From positions 1 to 64,000 of the forward strand of contig CAYPIE010000001.1 in NCBI GenBank assembly GCA_964410665.1: 64,000 nt of DNA, read 5' to 3'. Shown one piece after another: positions 17,380 to 26,800 of this stretch. Under the pieces are notes generated by a model. It was given only the letters and a program-made list of their open reading frames with translations. It ran no database searches and was not told the DNA's origin. The position numbers were made by a program, and so were the translations under genes. The stretch is from CAYPIE01 sp964410665 (GTDB taxonomy: Bacteria; Planctomycetota; Planctomycetia; Gemmatales; Gemmataceae). The number at the start of each line of letters is the position of its first letter. Position 1 is the stretch's first letter.

Positions 17380-17409
17380 CTATTACACGAGGTTGTGTAA
17401 TCGTGTCAA
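17380..17409 (-). promoter_or_regulatory. ars promoter with overlapping operator
   Basis: On the minus strand TTGACA (17409-17404) and TAATAG (17385-17380) form sigma70-like -35 and -10 boxes 18 bases apart, ending 22 bases before the arsR ATG. A perfect inverted repeat ATTACAC/GTGTAAT (17382-17388 and 17395-17401, spacer 6) fills the spacer and touches the -10. A second overlapping repeat, ACACGA/TCGTGT (17385-17390 and 17401-17406), reaches the -35. A dimer bound here would block RNA polymerase; ArsR is the obvious candidate. Confidence 0.75.
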
Positions 17410-17764
17410 GTCATGCCTGGTCTGGTGCTCTCGATTGACGAGTTCGTGACCGCGCATGGCTTCGAGTCCCCGCTCGAGTGAAGAACATTACGTGGCCACA
17501 CTCAGGCCTCCCGGGTGGCTACTCATCACGATCGTTAATCCATTATATCATTGGCCGCATGACTGTCGAAGACTCCGGGCGGTCGACTGGCACGCATGTG
17601 CGTACCGTGTCCGTCATCGGGTAGTGCCTCGGACCATTGAATCTGAGCCCACCGTGTGCGTACCCGACGAGACCAGGGGAGTGTCCGGAACCCAATTCGT
17701 CGTTGAGGGTTCAAACCCTCATCAACCGATCCCCGTGGAACAAGCTTTCTGTGGAGCAATCCCG
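17410..17764. other. Region upstream of the EF-hand esterase
   Basis: About 355 bases between the divergent ars promoter and the esterase. The esterase frame stays open through it (from 17456) but the reading has no leader or family resemblance, so I treat it as non-coding. A 7-bp hairpin, GAGGGTT (17705-17711) with AACCCTC (17714-17720), lies about 45 bases before the esterase ATG and looks like a tRNA T-arm, but no tRNA can be folded around it. No other gene seen. Confidence 0.45.
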
Positions 17765-18874
17765 ATGACTCTTCGCCAATGTCACGCGACTTTGCTGATC
17801 AGCCTGATGGTGGTGGTCAGCGTTCAAGCCCAGGAGACGAGCCCCCCGTTCAAGCGCCTGGACCGCAACCAGGACGGCAAGCTTACCAAGGATGAGCTTC
17901 CCGGCCCGCTTTTCGACCGGATTGACACCAACAACGACGGTGTCATCACCGCTGCGGAGGACCAAGCGTTTTCCCGTCATCGGGCCAATCAACTGCGTGA
18001 GGAGGCAATGCAGGTGCCCGAAACCGTCCATGCCGAACTCAATCTCCCTTATGCCGCAACCGACAACCCACGCCAGACGCTTGACCTCTATTTGCCGAAG
18101 TCACCCATAGACGACACGCCATTGCCAATCATAATCTTCATCCATGGCGGAGGTTGGCGACAAGGGGACAAGCGTCGCGGGTACCAACTCCTGTTCCCGC
18201 TGCTGGAAACTGGGGCGTATGCTGTTGCTTCGGTAGGCTACCGGCTGAGTCGTGAGGCGGTCTGGCCGGCGCAGATTCATGACTGCAAGGCAGCGGTACG
18301 CTGGCTAAGAGCCAACGCGAAGAAGTACCATCTTGCCCCCGACAAGATCGGGGCCGTAGGACCTTCGGCTGGCGGACACTTGGTCGCCATGTTGGGAACC
18401 GCTGGGGAGGTGGCGGAGCTGGAAGGCTCGGTTGGTCGCCATCGGAACCAGAGCAGCAAGGTCCGTTGCGTCGTCGACCTGTTCGGCCCGACCGAGTTGC
18501 TGTCCATGGGGGGCTGGCACAACAACGCTGACTCTCCGGAGTCCAGGCTGATTGGCGGGCCGATCCAACAGAACCAGGAAACTGCCCGGAAGGCGTCCCC
18601 GACGTCTCACGTCTCCAAGGAGGACCCTCCGTTTCTGATTATCCACGGTACCAAGGACCCGCTCGTGCCATTCGACCAGTCGCAACGCCTACACCGTACT
18701 CTGAAGGAAGCGGGGGTGGAGTCAACCTTGGTTCCCGTTCAAGGTGGCGGTCATGGCGGATTCCCCCGCGCGGAGGTTGCCGCACGGCTACAAGCGTTTT
18801 TCGACAAGCACCTTCGGGGCAAGGACGTGTCGGTTTCACGGGAAGCCATCGAATTCGGTAGCAAGCAACCGTGA
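17765..18874 (+). CDS. Exported esterase with N-terminal EF-hands
   Basis: 369 residues from ATG 17765, which starts a clear signal peptide (MTLRQCHATLLISLMVVVSV). Two EF-hand loops follow, LDRNQDGKLTKDE and IDTNNDGVITAAED (about residues 36-65), then an alpha/beta hydrolase of the carboxylesterase/BD-FAE type: oxyanion motif HGGGWRQGDKR near 127, nucleophile GPSAGGH near 199, acid in GTKDPLVPF near 298, and His in GGGHGGF near 328. It probably cleaves acetyl or other short esters, perhaps on polysaccharides, outside the cytoplasm; the substrate is not deducible. The EF-hand/esterase pairing is common in planctomycetes and suggests calcium-stabilised folding. It stands alone. Confidence 0.85.
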   Translation: MTLRQCHATLLISLMVVVSVQAQETSPPFKRLDRNQDGKLTKDELPGPLFDRIDTNNDGVITAAEDQAFSRHRANQLREEAMQVPETVHAELNLPYAATDNPRQTLDLYLPKSPIDDTPLPIIIFIHGGGWRQGDKRRGYQLLFPLLETGAYAVASVGYRLSREAVWPAQIHDCKAAVRWLRANAKKYHLAPDKIGAVGPSAGGHLVAMLGTAGEVAELEGSVGRHRNQSSKVRCVVDLFGPTELLSMGGWHNNADSPESRLIGGPIQQNQETARKASPTSHVSKEDPPFLIIHGTKDPLVPFDQSQRLHRTLKEAGVESTLVPVQGGGHGGFPRAEVAARLQAFFDKHLRGKDVSVSREAIEFGSKQP

Positions 18875-18982
18875 ACGGCAACGGAGTAAACTTGCAACTC
18901 GGGCAGTCGCACTTTACAACGAAGTTACACACCTCCATCAAGGGATGGAGTCCTGTTCCCGTCACTTCACTGGAGAAGGCCT

Positions 18983-20647
18983 ATGCGTTGTTGGATCATT
19001 TGCACGCTACTCCTGGCTTTCGTTGGTCAACAACCCCTCAGGGCCCAAGAAACTCCGAAGGAGATGGGTCTGGTTCCTGCCGACGGGTTCGCCCTGGTGC
19101 ATGTTCGCCTTGCAGAGCTCTGGCAAAATGAGGCAATGCGAGAACTGCGCGACATCGTGCTGGAGGCCGGTCCTGAAGTACTGTCCGGGTTTGATCAGCG
19201 GTTTTCACCGCGTATTTCATCGGTAGAACGGATGACCGTGTTGTTGCCCGAAGGGAGCTTCGACTTAAGGCGCGGGCCGCTGCCAATCGTGATCTTGGTA
19301 CTGCGTAAACCGATCGACCCACGGGCGTTTGCCGAATCCATCGTCAAGGGCCCACGAGTCGCGACACCCCGCGGAGAGTTGATTCTCGATCGCCGCGGGG
19401 GAAGTGGATACTTCTTGGCCGATGCGAACACCCTAGTGTTTGGTCCCGCGGAGACGATGCAAAAGTACCTAGCCGCGGAGCCGAGCCATACGGGGCGATT
19501 GCGCCGGGCCATGGAGCTTACCAAGACCCGTTCGGTGGTGTTGGGCATCAACGGTGCCCTCTTTTCGGAGAAGATGCTCGAGAAGATCCCTTTTGCGTTC
19601 CAGCCTCTGGCCCGGGCCGAGCTGCTTACCCTGGGCATGCAAATTGGGAAGGACGTCCGGATTAAGGTACAGTTCGACTTCGCGAATCGCCGGCGGGCCC
19701 GGGAGGGCGAGGCTTCTGCCCGGCTCGGGCTCGTCTACCTCGAACAGTTACTCAAGCAAAGCAGGCAACAGCTCAAGCAAATCGTCCTGGGCAACTCCCG
19801 GCGGACACACTCGAACCCGGTGGAGCAGATGCCTCAGGCTGCGGCTGCCCTGGTCGTCCTGGGCTTACTCGAGACCTACAAGGCCAAACTCTTGGACCTC
19901 CCTCTGCAGCTTCAGGGGAACGCTCTGGTCCTTCAAGTCGACGTCCCAAGGGGCCCGCTGACGACCGCCATGACCACACTTGGCCTGAGTGCCGGCATGC
20001 TCCTGCCTCTGGCCGAGCAGGTGCGCAGGGCCACCGCCCGCCTCCAGAGCCAGAACAACCTCAAGCGGATCGGCTTGGCATTCCATAACTACCACGATGT
20101 GCACCAGTTTTTCCCGCCTGCGGCGGTTTGCGATACCAATGGCAAGCCGTTGTTGAGCTGGCGGGTGGCCATTCTGCCTTACATCGAGGCAGGCGAACTC
20201 TACCGGCAATTTGACCTAAGCAAGCCGTGGGATCACCCGGTCAACAAGCGGCTGATCCCGAGGATGCCAAAGATCTATGCCCACTCGCGCGCCCCGATCG
20301 AGGAAACCAAGAGCGGTAAGACCCGCTATCGCGTCTTTGTCGGAGATCGCCCGCAAACCTTGTTCGGGCTGCAACGAGGTACCCGCTTCGCCAGTGTCCA
20401 GGATGGCCTGTCGAACACCGTGATGGCGGTCGAAGCTGCGGAGCCAGTTACCTGGACCAAGCCCGAGCCATTCCCGTTTGCTCCTGATCGGCCGCTGCCC
20501 AGGATGAGCACTCTATTCGAGGATGGTTTCCACACCTTGTTCGGCGATGTCTCGGTGCGGCTCATCCCGAATGACATCAATGAGGCAGTATTTCGGGGAA
20601 TGATCACCACCAACGGTGGGGAGGTCGTTACGAATGACTTCCGCTAG
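18983..20647 (+). CDS. Exported protein with C-terminal DUF1559 domain
   Basis: 554 residues from ATG 18983, with GGAGAAGG upstream. A signal peptide (MRCWIICTLLLAFVGQQPLRA) replaces the pilin-like leader that DUF1559 proteins usually carry. Residues about 25-340 form an unrecognised region of long strands and helices (VPADGFALVHVRLAELW). From about 350 the DUF1559 signature is clear: RLQSQNNLKRIGLAFHNYHD, LLSWRVAILPYIE, DGLSNTVMAVEAAEPVTWTK and, near the end, FGDVSVRLIPNDI. This type with an extra N-terminal domain is frequent in planctomycetes; its function is unknown. Monocistronic and convergent with the histidine phosphatase gene. Confidence 0.85.
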   Translation: MRCWIICTLLLAFVGQQPLRAQETPKEMGLVPADGFALVHVRLAELWQNEAMRELRDIVLEAGPEVLSGFDQRFSPRISSVERMTVLLPEGSFDLRRGPLPIVILVLRKPIDPRAFAESIVKGPRVATPRGELILDRRGGSGYFLADANTLVFGPAETMQKYLAAEPSHTGRLRRAMELTKTRSVVLGINGALFSEKMLEKIPFAFQPLARAELLTLGMQIGKDVRIKVQFDFANRRRAREGEASARLGLVYLEQLLKQSRQQLKQIVLGNSRRTHSNPVEQMPQAAAALVVLGLLETYKAKLLDLPLQLQGNALVLQVDVPRGPLTTAMTTLGLSAGMLLPLAEQVRRATARLQSQNNLKRIGLAFHNYHDVHQFFPPAAVCDTNGKPLLSWRVAILPYIEAGELYRQFDLSKPWDHPVNKRLIPRMPKIYAHSRAPIEETKSGKTRYRVFVGDRPQTLFGLQRGTRFASVQDGLSNTVMAVEAAEPVTWTKPEPFPFAPDRPLPRMSTLFEDGFHTLFGDVSVRLIPNDINEAVFRGMITTNGGEVVTNDFR

Positions 20648-20677
20648 GATTGTAGATAGTCCGGACTGCAGAGTGCC

Positions 20678-20714
20678 TCCCAACCCCAACACCAGGCTCT
20701 TGGTGCTGGGCTGG
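20678..20714. terminator. Imperfect hairpin between convergent genes
   Basis: CCCAACCCCAACACCA (20678-20693) can pair with TTGGTGCTGGGCTGGG (20699-20714) with two mismatches and one bulge, five-base loop. It sits 30 bases after the DUF1559 stop. A second weaker 6-bp hairpin lies at 20732-20753. No T-run, so only a possible terminator for either strand. Confidence 0.4.
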
Positions 20715-20883
20715 GAAATGGCCGGCGCACTACCCAGTTCCCGAGACCACTGGGAGTCACTCTCCGGAGTCTGGCCTGGCTGCAAGCCACCTTGGGGCTG
20801 ACCACCCAGGATAGACTGCTGCTTCCCTCCGGTTACGCACTCGAGAGTGGGATTTCGGGCTGGCAATGCGGATCCTGGCCGTT

Positions 20884-21519
20884 CTAACCCGACTCGCTGA
20901 GATGGAGGTTGGCGTTAACGACTCCAACCTTAAACGCCTCACTCTGCTTTCCCGGGCTGTGGACGACGACCGACACCCCCGCATTGCTCAACGACACCCG
21001 CTTGGCTTCGCCGATCTGCAGCCCGAGCCAAGTGGCCAGCAAGGTACGTAGCACCACATGATGCGACACCACCAGGATCTTCTGGCCTGGTGCTTGCGAA
21101 AGGATCAACTCCACTGCGGCGTGGCCGCGGTCGCGGGTGTGCGCGAATGATTCACCGTCCGGATAGGGTCGGGTCGGGTCCGATTCGAAGCGGGCAAAGC
21201 CTTCGGGGTCGTCGGCGCGGATCATGTCCCAGGTCATGTTCTCCCAGCGTCCCACATCACACTCGGTAAGGTCATCCAGGGTGGTCGGGATAAGCGAATG
21301 GGGTTCGCAGAGAATACGAGCGGACTCCATTGCCCGGTGCATGGGGGAAGTGTAGCAGGCCGCGAAAGGAATCCTGGCGAGTAGGGCGCGGCTTGCCTCG
21401 ACCTGGCGCACTCCCACGGGGGCCAAGGGCAGATCACGAGACCGGCCTTGCAGACGATACGGGTGCGCCAGATTGGCCTGGGTGGCTCCGTGACGGATCA
21501 GATAGAAGGTGGTTTCCAT
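20884..21519 (-). CDS. Histidine phosphatase family protein (GpmB/CobC-like)
   Basis: About 211 residues from ATG 21519 (METTFYLIRHG); a frame from 21540 would add seven. It shows the histidine phosphatase core: LIRHGATQAN with the phosphorylated His, YTSPMHRAMESARI with the second Arg, ECDVGRWENM with the catalytic acid, and VVSHHVVLRTLL with the second His. Such enzymes act on phosphosugars, phosphoglycerate or alpha-ribazole phosphate, and the substrate cannot be read here. It overlaps the 3' end of pdxA by 86 bases, an unusually long same-strand overlap. It is third in the minus-strand group metallophosphoesterase-pdxA-phosphatase. Confidence 0.88.
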   Translation of the reverse strand: METTFYLIRHGATQANLAHPYRLQGRSRDLPLAPVGVRQVEASRALLARIPFAACYTSPMHRAMESARILCEPHSLIPTTLDDLTECDVGRWENMTWDMIRADDPEGFARFESDPTRPYPDGESFAHTRDRGHAAVELILSQAPGQKILVVSHHVVLRTLLATWLGLQIGEAKRVSLSNAGVSVVVHSPGKQSEAFKVGVVNANLHLSESG

Positions 21520-22555
21520 CCAGCTTATGCTCCTGTCCATACCCCTTCACCAACCTCGTGGCAACCTCGACGGCACCAATCATGCTTGCCGGATCGGCCT
21601 GGCCGGTGCCGACAATGTCATAGGCCGTACCATGGGCCACACTCGTACGAATGATGGGTAAGCCCGCGGTGATGTTGACGGCATGCCAGCCGCTTCGCAA
21701 TTTCATGGCGATGTGGCCTTGATCATGATAGATGGCCACGACGCCATCGAATTCCCCAGCATCGGCACGGACAAACAGGGTATCACATGGCCACGGCCCC
21801 GAAACATCGATGCCAGCTCGTTGTGCCGCCAGTACCGCCGGTGCAATGATGGTCTCCTCCTCATCCCCAAACAGGCCGCCGTCACTGGCATGTGGGTTGA
21901 GGGCGGCCACTGCGATACGGGGCGGATGAGACTGCAGGCGGGGAAGCACTCCGTTGAGTAGTTCGATCTTGGCCTGGACCGCTTCGCTGCTCAGGTGGCG
22001 AAATACATCACGCAGGGCCATATGCAAGGTCACATGCGCTACCGTCAACCAGCCAGGATGGTCGGTATGGCGGGTTAGGACCCGGGGACCATGTAATAGC
22101 ATGGCGAATGACTGAGTGCCGGTCCGCTCGGCTAGAATTTCTGTGTGGCCGGGGTAGTGGAGGCCCGCGGCATGCAACCCCTCCTTGTGCAACGGGGCAG
22201 TGACGATGGCATCCGCTTCCCCTGCGAGGGTCAGATCAATTGCGACGCACAGAAAGTCATAAGCGGCCTTTCCCGCTGAAGCCGAGACATGGCCAAGCCG
22301 CACATCGGTTAGGTTCTGGTCGGTGGACTGCAAGCAGGGGATCTGCTCGGGGGTCGGCTGCCCGAACCTAGGGTGTTCGATCGGTTGGACTCGGGTCCGG
22401 TGATGTAAGGAGTCGATGGTACGTTGAAGCCAGGCCCGATCTCCAACGACGACCGGTGTCGCGTGGCGCAGTAGGTGCGGCCAAGCGCGGACGATCACCT
22501 CCGGACCAATCCCGGCGATATCGCCCATCGTTAGCAAAATACGTGGTTGGGTCAT
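21434..22555 (-). CDS. pdxA: 4-hydroxythreonine-4-phosphate dehydrogenase family (PdxA)
   Basis: 373 residues from ATG 22555, which overlaps the upstream stop as ATGA; a longer frame from 22603 lies inside the neighbour. PdxA motifs: TMGDIAGIGPEV, PGHTE with the first metal His, TVAHVTLHMALR with the second, ALNPHASDGGLFGDEE, IYHDQGHIAMK with the third, and RTSVAHGTAYDIVGTG. It oxidises 4-phosphohydroxy-threonine in pyridoxal phosphate synthesis, with NAD(P)+ and a divalent metal. The C-terminus runs roughly 30 residues past the usual end (after the motif VATRLVKGYG) into the next gene. No pdxJ is nearby, so a PdxA2-type catabolic role is not excluded. Confidence 0.88.
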   Translation of the reverse strand: MTQPRILLTMGDIAGIGPEVIVRAWPHLLRHATPVVVGDRAWLQRTIDSLHHRTRVQPIEHPRFGQPTPEQIPCLQSTDQNLTDVRLGHVSASAGKAAYDFLCVAIDLTLAGEADAIVTAPLHKEGLHAAGLHYPGHTEILAERTGTQSFAMLLHGPRVLTRHTDHPGWLTVAHVTLHMALRDVFRHLSSEAVQAKIELLNGVLPRLQSHPPRIAVAALNPHASDGGLFGDEEETIIAPAVLAAQRAGIDVSGPWPCDTLFVRADAGEFDGVVAIYHDQGHIAMKLRSGWHAVNITAGLPIIRTSVAHGTAYDIVGTGQADPASMIGAVEVATRLVKGYGQEHKLDGNHLLSDPSRSHPGQSGAPVSSARPVS

Positions 22556-23712
22556 TCCGATGTCGTCGTTTCCAGGGTGATCCAGGTCACCTGCGGGCGG
22601 CAAAAATACCGTAATACCGATTTGCCGCTGAGCCCCCGGTTTACGTGCATAACCGTCGATCCAGCGACGAAGGTCCCTTGGTCATAGCGGCGGCCATACC
22701 GGCTTGGAACAAAAATGGAGCCAAAGCCAGGAATACGTAATTGACCGCCATGATTATGCCCGGCTAACAACAGGCGAATCTGATGTTGTCGAGCCCAGTT
22801 CAGATTGTCCGGCGTATGACTGAGCCCGATCCGGTAGCTGGGTGGGCAATCGCTCAGATCGGGAGCTGGGCGGAACCAGGGTCCTTCATTCCCGACCATG
22901 ACCAACGTTTCGCCACGAACTTCTCGGGCATGCCAGCCATTGCCCAGCACATGGATCTCCAGCCCAGCCAGCTCACGACGCACCCGCTCGGCATCGACCC
23001 ACCAGTCATGGTTCCCTAACACTGCGTAAGCGGCCTCCTTCCATTGTAGTGGGCCGAGCAAGGTTGTGATCCAGGAATAACAGTGCTCCGCGTTCACGTA
23101 ATCCCCAGTCAAGAGTAGCAGATCGGGCGTCCCCAGACCGCGGCAATGGTCAAAGACCCGCTCGAAGAATTCCGGGGTTGGCGTACCGTGAAAATGCAAG
23201 TCGCTCAGATGTAAGATGCGAAGGCCTCGCCAAGCCGTGGGTAACTCGTGCAAGCAAAGCTCCAGGTGAGTAAACTCGACTTGGAAAAGCTGATTCCAGG
23301 GTGCCTGGGCGATGAGACCCTTGCGTCCAGGTCCGGTCGGCTTGCTCCCGTATTCCTTCGCAACATCGAAAACCGAGCTGCTCTGTTGCCGGATGGCCTC
23401 GGGCGTGGGGCGGAACTGCAAGCGGAGGGTTTGCCAAGGTAGGACCACCGCTCCCCAAAAGAGGCAAAGACCTTCATAGATCAAGATGGGATTCCATGCC
23501 GAGGACCCGGCCAGCTGCTTGCTCATGGACCAATTCCCGGTCAACAGCAGGAATAAGGGTACCGCCAGGATCCACACCCCGGTCAGAATCCTCCAGGCGA
23601 ACAACACCGTCCGGTGCCAGGGGCGGCCATACACATAGCTCATCAACGCCACCCAAAAGGCGGTATGGCCAAAGCAGATCAGAACAAACAGCACCATGTC
23701 CAGCAAACGCAT
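22552..23712 (-). CDS. Membrane-bound calcineurin-like metallophosphoesterase
   Basis: 386 residues. Three hydrophobic segments occupy about the first 115 residues (VLFVLICFGHTAFWVALMSY; WRILTGVWILAVPLFLLLTG; LIYEGLCLFWGAVVLPW). The catalytic domain follows with all five metal-binding blocks: HLSDLHFHG, LLLTGDYVN, VLGNHDWW, GLSHTPDN and LAGHNHGGQLRIP. The GHNHGGQ ending is typical of the YaeI-like branch, membrane-linked phosphoesterases sometimes tied to lipid hydrolysis. The active site side of the membrane is not clear. First gene of the group and ATGA-coupled to pdxA. Confidence 0.88.
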   Translation of the reverse strand: MRLLDMVLFVLICFGHTAFWVALMSYVYGRPWHRTVLFAWRILTGVWILAVPLFLLLTGNWSMSKQLAGSSAWNPILIYEGLCLFWGAVVLPWQTLRLQFRPTPEAIRQQSSSVFDVAKEYGSKPTGPGRKGLIAQAPWNQLFQVEFTHLELCLHELPTAWRGLRILHLSDLHFHGTPTPEFFERVFDHCRGLGTPDLLLLTGDYVNAEHCYSWITTLLGPLQWKEAAYAVLGNHDWWVDAERVRRELAGLEIHVLGNGWHAREVRGETLVMVGNEGPWFRPAPDLSDCPPSYRIGLSHTPDNLNWARQHQIRLLLAGHNHGGQLRIPGFGSIFVPSRYGRRYDQGTFVAGSTVMHVNRGLSGKSVLRYFCRPQVTWITLETTTSE

Positions 23713-23855
23713 CAGGCTCCATTGCTAAGGAAGCGAATCGAATGGTCATGGTCTAGCACGCAGCTGCAGAAGCTGCAAGCAGACTTGCCTGGAAGGGGGT
23801 CAATGCCTAAATCAAATTATGAGGATAAACCCCATTCCCCCGCTGAGATTGTGCC

Positions 23856-26800
23856 ATGGAATTCGAGCGAACTCGCCGTCCCCACTGGACGGTGCTGCTG
23901 GTCGTCTGTCTTTGGGCCAGCCACGCGCACGCGACCGATTGGCCGACCTACCGCCATGACAACTTCCGCAGCGGCAAGACGCCCGAGAGTGTCGAAGCAG
24001 ACCGTTTGCAACCACAGTGGACCTATCACGCCCCTGGCGTGCCGCAACGCGCCTGGGCCGGCCCTGCTAAGTGGGACGCCTACGCTGGCATCCGCGGCTT
24101 ACGCTCAATGCGTAACTACGACCCGGTGTTTCACATGATCGCGGTGGGCGGGCGGATCTACTTCGGCTCGACCGTGGACGATGCGGTTCATTGCCTGAAC
24201 GCTGAGACCGGCGCAGAAGAGTGGGTCTATATTACCGACGGGCCGGTGCGGATTGCTCCAGCATTTCATGACGGCAAGCTCTATTTTGGTTCGGATGATG
24301 GCGCAGCCTACTGTGTCGAGGCGACGACCGGGCAACTGGTCTGGAAGTTTCGCCCGATCGAGGCTGGCCGACTGATCTTACACCAGGGCAAGTTCATTCC
24401 GATGGCTCCGATCCGCACCGGGATCCTGGTGGATGCCGGGACTGCGTACTTTGCCGCTGGCCTGTTCCCGTGGGACGCCAGCTACCTCTGTGCGGTGGAT
24501 GCTGACAGCGGCAAGGTGGAGGGGGAGGGACGATTCGTCAGACAACTTGAACAGGTGACCTTCGAAGGACCACTGCTCTGTTCGCTGACTTCCCTGATCG
24601 CCCCGCAAGGCCGCGTGCCGCCGATCCTGTTCGAGCGCAAGACCGGGGCGAAGTGGAAGCAACTCTCCGGCGGTGGCGGCAGCTTTGTGTTGGTCACCGA
24701 TGATGACCGCGTCTTACACGGCCCGGGCAACAAAACGGGCTGGATCACCGATAGCAACGTCAAGGGCGCGGCCAAACTAGCCGCCTTTCAAGGCGCCAAC
24801 GCGATCGTGGTGCACGGTGACGTGAGCTATGTCCTTGGTGACACCCAGCTGTCAGCAATTGACCGTAAGAGCAAAAAGCCGATTTGGACGACCCCATGTG
24901 AGCACCCATACGACCTGATCTTAGCCGGGGATACCTTGTTCGCGGGCGGGCTCGATGAGGTGGCTGCGTTTCGGGCCGGCACCGGCGAGTTGATCGCCCG
25001 CTACCCAGTGCTGGGTAAAGCCCAGGGACTGGTGGTGGCCGACGGCGGTTTGTTCATCGCCACCGACGAGGGCAAGGTCGCCTGCCTCCGTCCGGGCGAG
25101 AAGCGGGCCCCGAAAGCCGCGCAGAAAACGGCCCCGGTGGAGGGCGAAGCGCCGCTGGCCCCGATCGAGGAAGTCAAGGAACAAGGTCTGTTGGGTCGCT
25201 GGGTGTTCCAACGCAACGCTTTGGTCCGCGGGCACTTCGTTGACCAGGCGGGCACCCAGAACGGCATGCTCAAGGGGCATGCCGACTTTATCCGCCTGGG
25301 TGACCGCGAAGCCCTACGCAGCGACGGCAGCACCACCCTCGTGCAGATCGCCGGCAAGCACACTGAGGCCAAGGTTCCCACTCGAGCGTTCACCGCTATG
25401 GCCTGGGTCCGGGTCGATCAGCCCAAGACCTGGGGCAGCTTCATCGGTGCGATTCAGGACAACGGTGACTTCGAGCGCGGCTTCCTGCTCGGCTATCTCG
25501 AGGATCACTTCGGCGTGGCCGTCTGTGGGAAGGAGGGGCCAGCCCGCCTGACCTACCTGACAGCGAAGACGAAGTTTACCAAAAAGGCTTGGTACTTTGT
25601 CGCGGGTACTTACGACGGACAGACGTTAAAGCTTTACGTCGACGGCAAGCTCGAAGTGACTTCGAACGAACCGAACGGTGACATCCATTATCCCCCCGAG
25701 GCGCCATTTGTCATGGGGGCGTACCGTGACAAGGATGAGTTCTTTCCCCTCGACGGCGCACTCCACGAAGTTCGGCTGTACGACCGAGCCCTGTCTGCAA
25801 CGACGATCGCCGACCTGCACACACAAACGCGCGATCGCTTTCCAAAGAAGCCCAAAGAGTTACTGGCGGTCGAACCCCAAGTTGGCCCCTATCTACAGTT
25901 CACCAGCCCCACCATGGCGATCGTCACCTATCAGACCGAACAACCCTGTGCGACCACGCTGGAGCTTCGCCTGGGAGAACGGCGAATCCAACGGCACCAT
26001 GATGCAGCTGCCACCACCGACCATTCGGTGACGCTGACGGGTCTACGCAACGATACCCAATACGAGTACCTACTTCGGCTTCCGGGTGATGAGCAACGCA
26101 CCTGGAGCAAGGTCTATGAGTGCGACACCTTTTTTAACTACACCCTGCCACCGATCGACGGGAAGCTGGATCCGTACCCGGATGATGCCCAGTCGGACAA
26201 GATCCGGATGGCTGCCCGGGCGATTCTGCAGGCGAGCGATGTCCAGCAGGGCATCTGTCTGGTGCTCGGCTGCGGCCAGGGGCAACTGGCCTACGAACTG
26301 GCCCGGCAGAGTGGGCTAAAGGTGATCGGCGTCGATACCGATCCGGCTCGAGTGGCCCATGCCCGCCGACTACTGCGGCAAGCGAAGTGTTATGGAACCC
26401 GGATTAACATCTATCAAGTGGAGGCGTTGGATCGGCTGCCGTTTACCGATGCCTTTGCCAACCTGGTGGTGTCCGAGTCGATGCTCACCACAGGCGAGAT
26501 GCCTGCGAAGTTTGCCGAAGTGGCAAATCTGGTGCGGCCCGATGGTGGTGTCGCTTATCTGGGGCTGCTTAAACAGAACCGTGAGAAACTGCATCGCTAT
26601 GCGGGCACAACCGAGCCTTCGGTGACGGTCGATGCCACCGGTGGCTGGCTCAAGTGGACTCGGCCCGCCTTGCCCAAATCGGGTGTATGGTCGCACTTGT
26701 ATGGCCTTCCCGACAACGCCGCCTTCGCCGGGGAGCACCTCAATGGCATTCATGGGGTTAGCGATCTCGAGGTGCAGTGGATCGGTCGACCGGGACCGCG

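Noticed and set aside
17690..17740. tRNA T-arm-like sequence GGGTTCAAACCC
   Set aside because: No acceptor stem, D-arm or anticodon arm can be folded around it at the right distances; most likely a chance hairpin.
17456..17764. N-terminal extension of the EF-hand esterase by 103 residues
   Set aside because: The extension has no family resemblance and would bury the clear signal peptide that starts at ATG 17765.
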